Positions 62,885-64,000 of a stretch of DNA of 64,000 nucleotides are shown here, piece by piece. The DNA comes from Ruminococcus sp. Its GTDB lineage: Bacteria; Bacillota; Clostridia; Oscillospirales; Acutalibacteraceae. The notes beneath the pieces were generated by a model that did no database searches, was not told the origin of the DNA, and worked only from the letters and a program-made list of their open reading frames with translations. Both the position numbers and the translations under genes were made by a program. Location: NCBI GenBank assembly GCA_017433905.1, contig JAFRGI010000021.1:1-64000 (forward strand), written 5' to 3'. Every line of letters begins with the position of its first letter. Position 1 is the first letter of the stretch.

Positions 62885-64000
62885 ATGAGTCTGAACAGTA
62901 CGCCCTCGGGAGAGAGGGTGCATATCGGATTTTTCGGGCGGCGCAACGCGGGTAAATCGAGCGTGGTCAACGCCGTTACCGATCAGCAGATTTCCGTGGT
63001 GTCAGAGGTGAAGGGTACCACCACAGACCCGGTGACCAAGGCGATGGAGTTGTTGCCGCTCGGTCCGGTGATGATCATTGACACGCCCGGATTTGACGAC
63101 GAGGGCAGCCTTGGCGAGCAGCGTGTCAAACGCACCGGACAGGTGCTCAACCGCACGGATATTGCCGTCCTTGTGGTGGACGGAACGGTTGGCAAGACGG
63201 CTGCCGACGAGGAACTGATCGAGATCTTTAAGAAAAAAGAAATTCCCTATCTTGTCGTATACAACAAATGTGATTTAACGGGAATCCAATCGTACGCTGA
63301 CGGGCTTGCTGTCAGCGCGCAGGATAAAATGAACATCCGCGAACTCAAGGAGCGCATGGCACGGCTGACCAAAACGGAGAACAACCGCAGGTTATGCGCG
63401 GATCTGGTCGGCGCAGGTGAGCTGGCAGTGCTGGTGGTGCCGGTCGACAAGGCTGCGCCTAAGGGACGTTTGATTTTGCCGCAGCAGCAGACGATCCGCG
63501 ACCTGCTCGACGCCGGTGCGGCGGCGGTGACAGTCCGTGACAGCGAGCTTGCGCAAACGCTGCAGGGGCTTTGTGTACCGCCCGCGCTGGTGGTGACGGA
63601 CAGTCAGGTATTCGCCAAGGTCAAGGAGCTGGTACCCGCGGAGGTTCCGCTCACGTCGTTTTCGATTTTGATGGCGCGGTACAAAGGTTTTTTGGAAACC
63701 GCCGTCAGGGGCGCGGCGGCAATAGAGCAGTTACGAGACGGCGATACCGTCCTGATATCCGAGGGATGTACCCATCACAGACAATGCGATGATATTGGTA
63801 CGGTCAAGCTTCCGCGCTGGCTGAAGGCGCACACGGGCAGGGATATCCGCATAGAAACGACCTCGGGCAAGGACTTTCCGGAGGATTTGTCCGCGTACCG
63901 GCTGATCATCCACTGCGGCGGCTGCATGCTCAACGAACGAGAGATGACCTTTCGCCGCAAATTTGCCGAGGACAGCGGCGTGTCGTTTACCAATTACGGA
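62885..64000 (+). CDS. hydF: [FeFe]-hydrogenase maturation GTPase HydF, cut by the window edge
   Basis: 372 codons are visible and the frame is open at the edge; HydF is usually about 400-430 residues, so most of it is here. G-domain motifs: GRRNAGKSSVVNAV (P-loop), DTPGFDDEG (G3) and NKCDL (G4). The cluster ligands EGCTHHRQC and, 50-odd residues later, IHCGGCML match the CxHx(46-53)HCxxC motif. It carries the di-iron precursor and delivers it to the hydrogenase. Start after TTAAGGAGGCAAT. Confidence 0.95.
   Translation, partial: MSLNSTPSGERVHIGFFGRRNAGKSSVVNAVTDQQISVVSEVKGTTTDPVTKAMELLPLGPVMIIDTPGFDDEGSLGEQRVKRTGQVLNRTDIAVLVVDGTVGKTAADEELIEIFKKKEIPYLVVYNKCDLTGIQSYADGLAVSAQDKMNIRELKERMARLTKTENNRRLCADLVGAGELAVLVVPVDKAAPKGRLILPQQQTIRDLLDAGAAAVTVRDSELAQTLQGLCVPPALVVTDSQVFAKVKELVPAEVPLTSFSILMARYKGFLETAVRGAAAIEQLRDGDTVLISEGCTHHRQCDDIGTVKLPRWLKAHTGRDIRIETTSGKDFPEDLSAYRLIIHCGGCMLNEREMTFRRKFAEDSGVSFTNYG

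Overview
The window comes from the chromosome of an anaerobic, spore-forming Firmicute of the Clostridia, most likely an Oscillospiraceae/Ruminococcaceae-type gut bacterium. The grounds are a SpoVAC-type spore protein, the HydE/HydG/HydF maturases of [FeFe]-hydrogenase, a glmS-type ribozyme, a Firmicute-order S10-spc-alpha ribosomal cluster with zinc-type S14, a class B sortase, and small intergenic gaps with strong AGGAGG ribosome binding sites. I saw no insertion sequence, prophage, CRISPR array, tRNA or rRNA gene.

Layout. 0-3.3 kb (minus strand): nagB, a left-handed beta-helix acyltransferase and glmM, translationally coupled and preceded by a promoter and a glmS-type self-cleaving ribozyme. 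3.5-11.8 kb (plus): a large membrane protein with a basic tail, pyrC, a DRE-TIM aldolase, pyrF, then serC-serA from their own promoter. 11.9-18.6 kb: a lone spoVAC (minus), cysteine desulfurase and thiI, a sortase B fused to a CinA/MoaB-like domain, a second small MoaB-like gene, and an ectB-like aminotransferase. 18.6-19.2 kb: cobO-type adenosyltransferase (minus). 19.3-35.4 kb: the S10-spc-alpha cluster from rpsJ to rplQ with secY, adk, map, infA and rpoA, including a leader attenuator and two large structured intercistronic stretches. 35.4-43.2 kb (minus): a 59-residue peptide gene, a huge secreted PI-PLC/leucine-rich-repeat protein whose signal peptide is out of frame at an A9 tract, a GH25 lysozyme, a sirtuin and ilvB. 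43.3-52.2 kb (plus): zapA, a U32 protein, dut, mreBCD with a PBP2, a MinD-like ATPase and mgsA. 52.3-59.8 kb: hisS, aspS and a YdjG/YdjH/YdjI-like membrane module. 60.1-64.0 kb: the TM1266-type regulator, hydE, hydG and hydF, the last cut by the window edge.

The most striking system is at the left end. A ribozyme class known for sensing glucosamine-6-phosphate in glmS mRNAs here precedes nagB. The operon then encodes a hexapeptide acyltransferase and GlmM, which together could convert fructose-6-phosphate to GlcNAc-1-phosphate without a GlmS amidotransferase. This suggests NagB runs in the biosynthetic direction under product feedback. Other notable points are the MoaB-like/sortase fusion with a neighbouring MoaB-like gene, the possible phase-variable signal peptide of the giant phospholipase with its small downstream peptide gene, and structured RNAs inside the ribosomal cluster.
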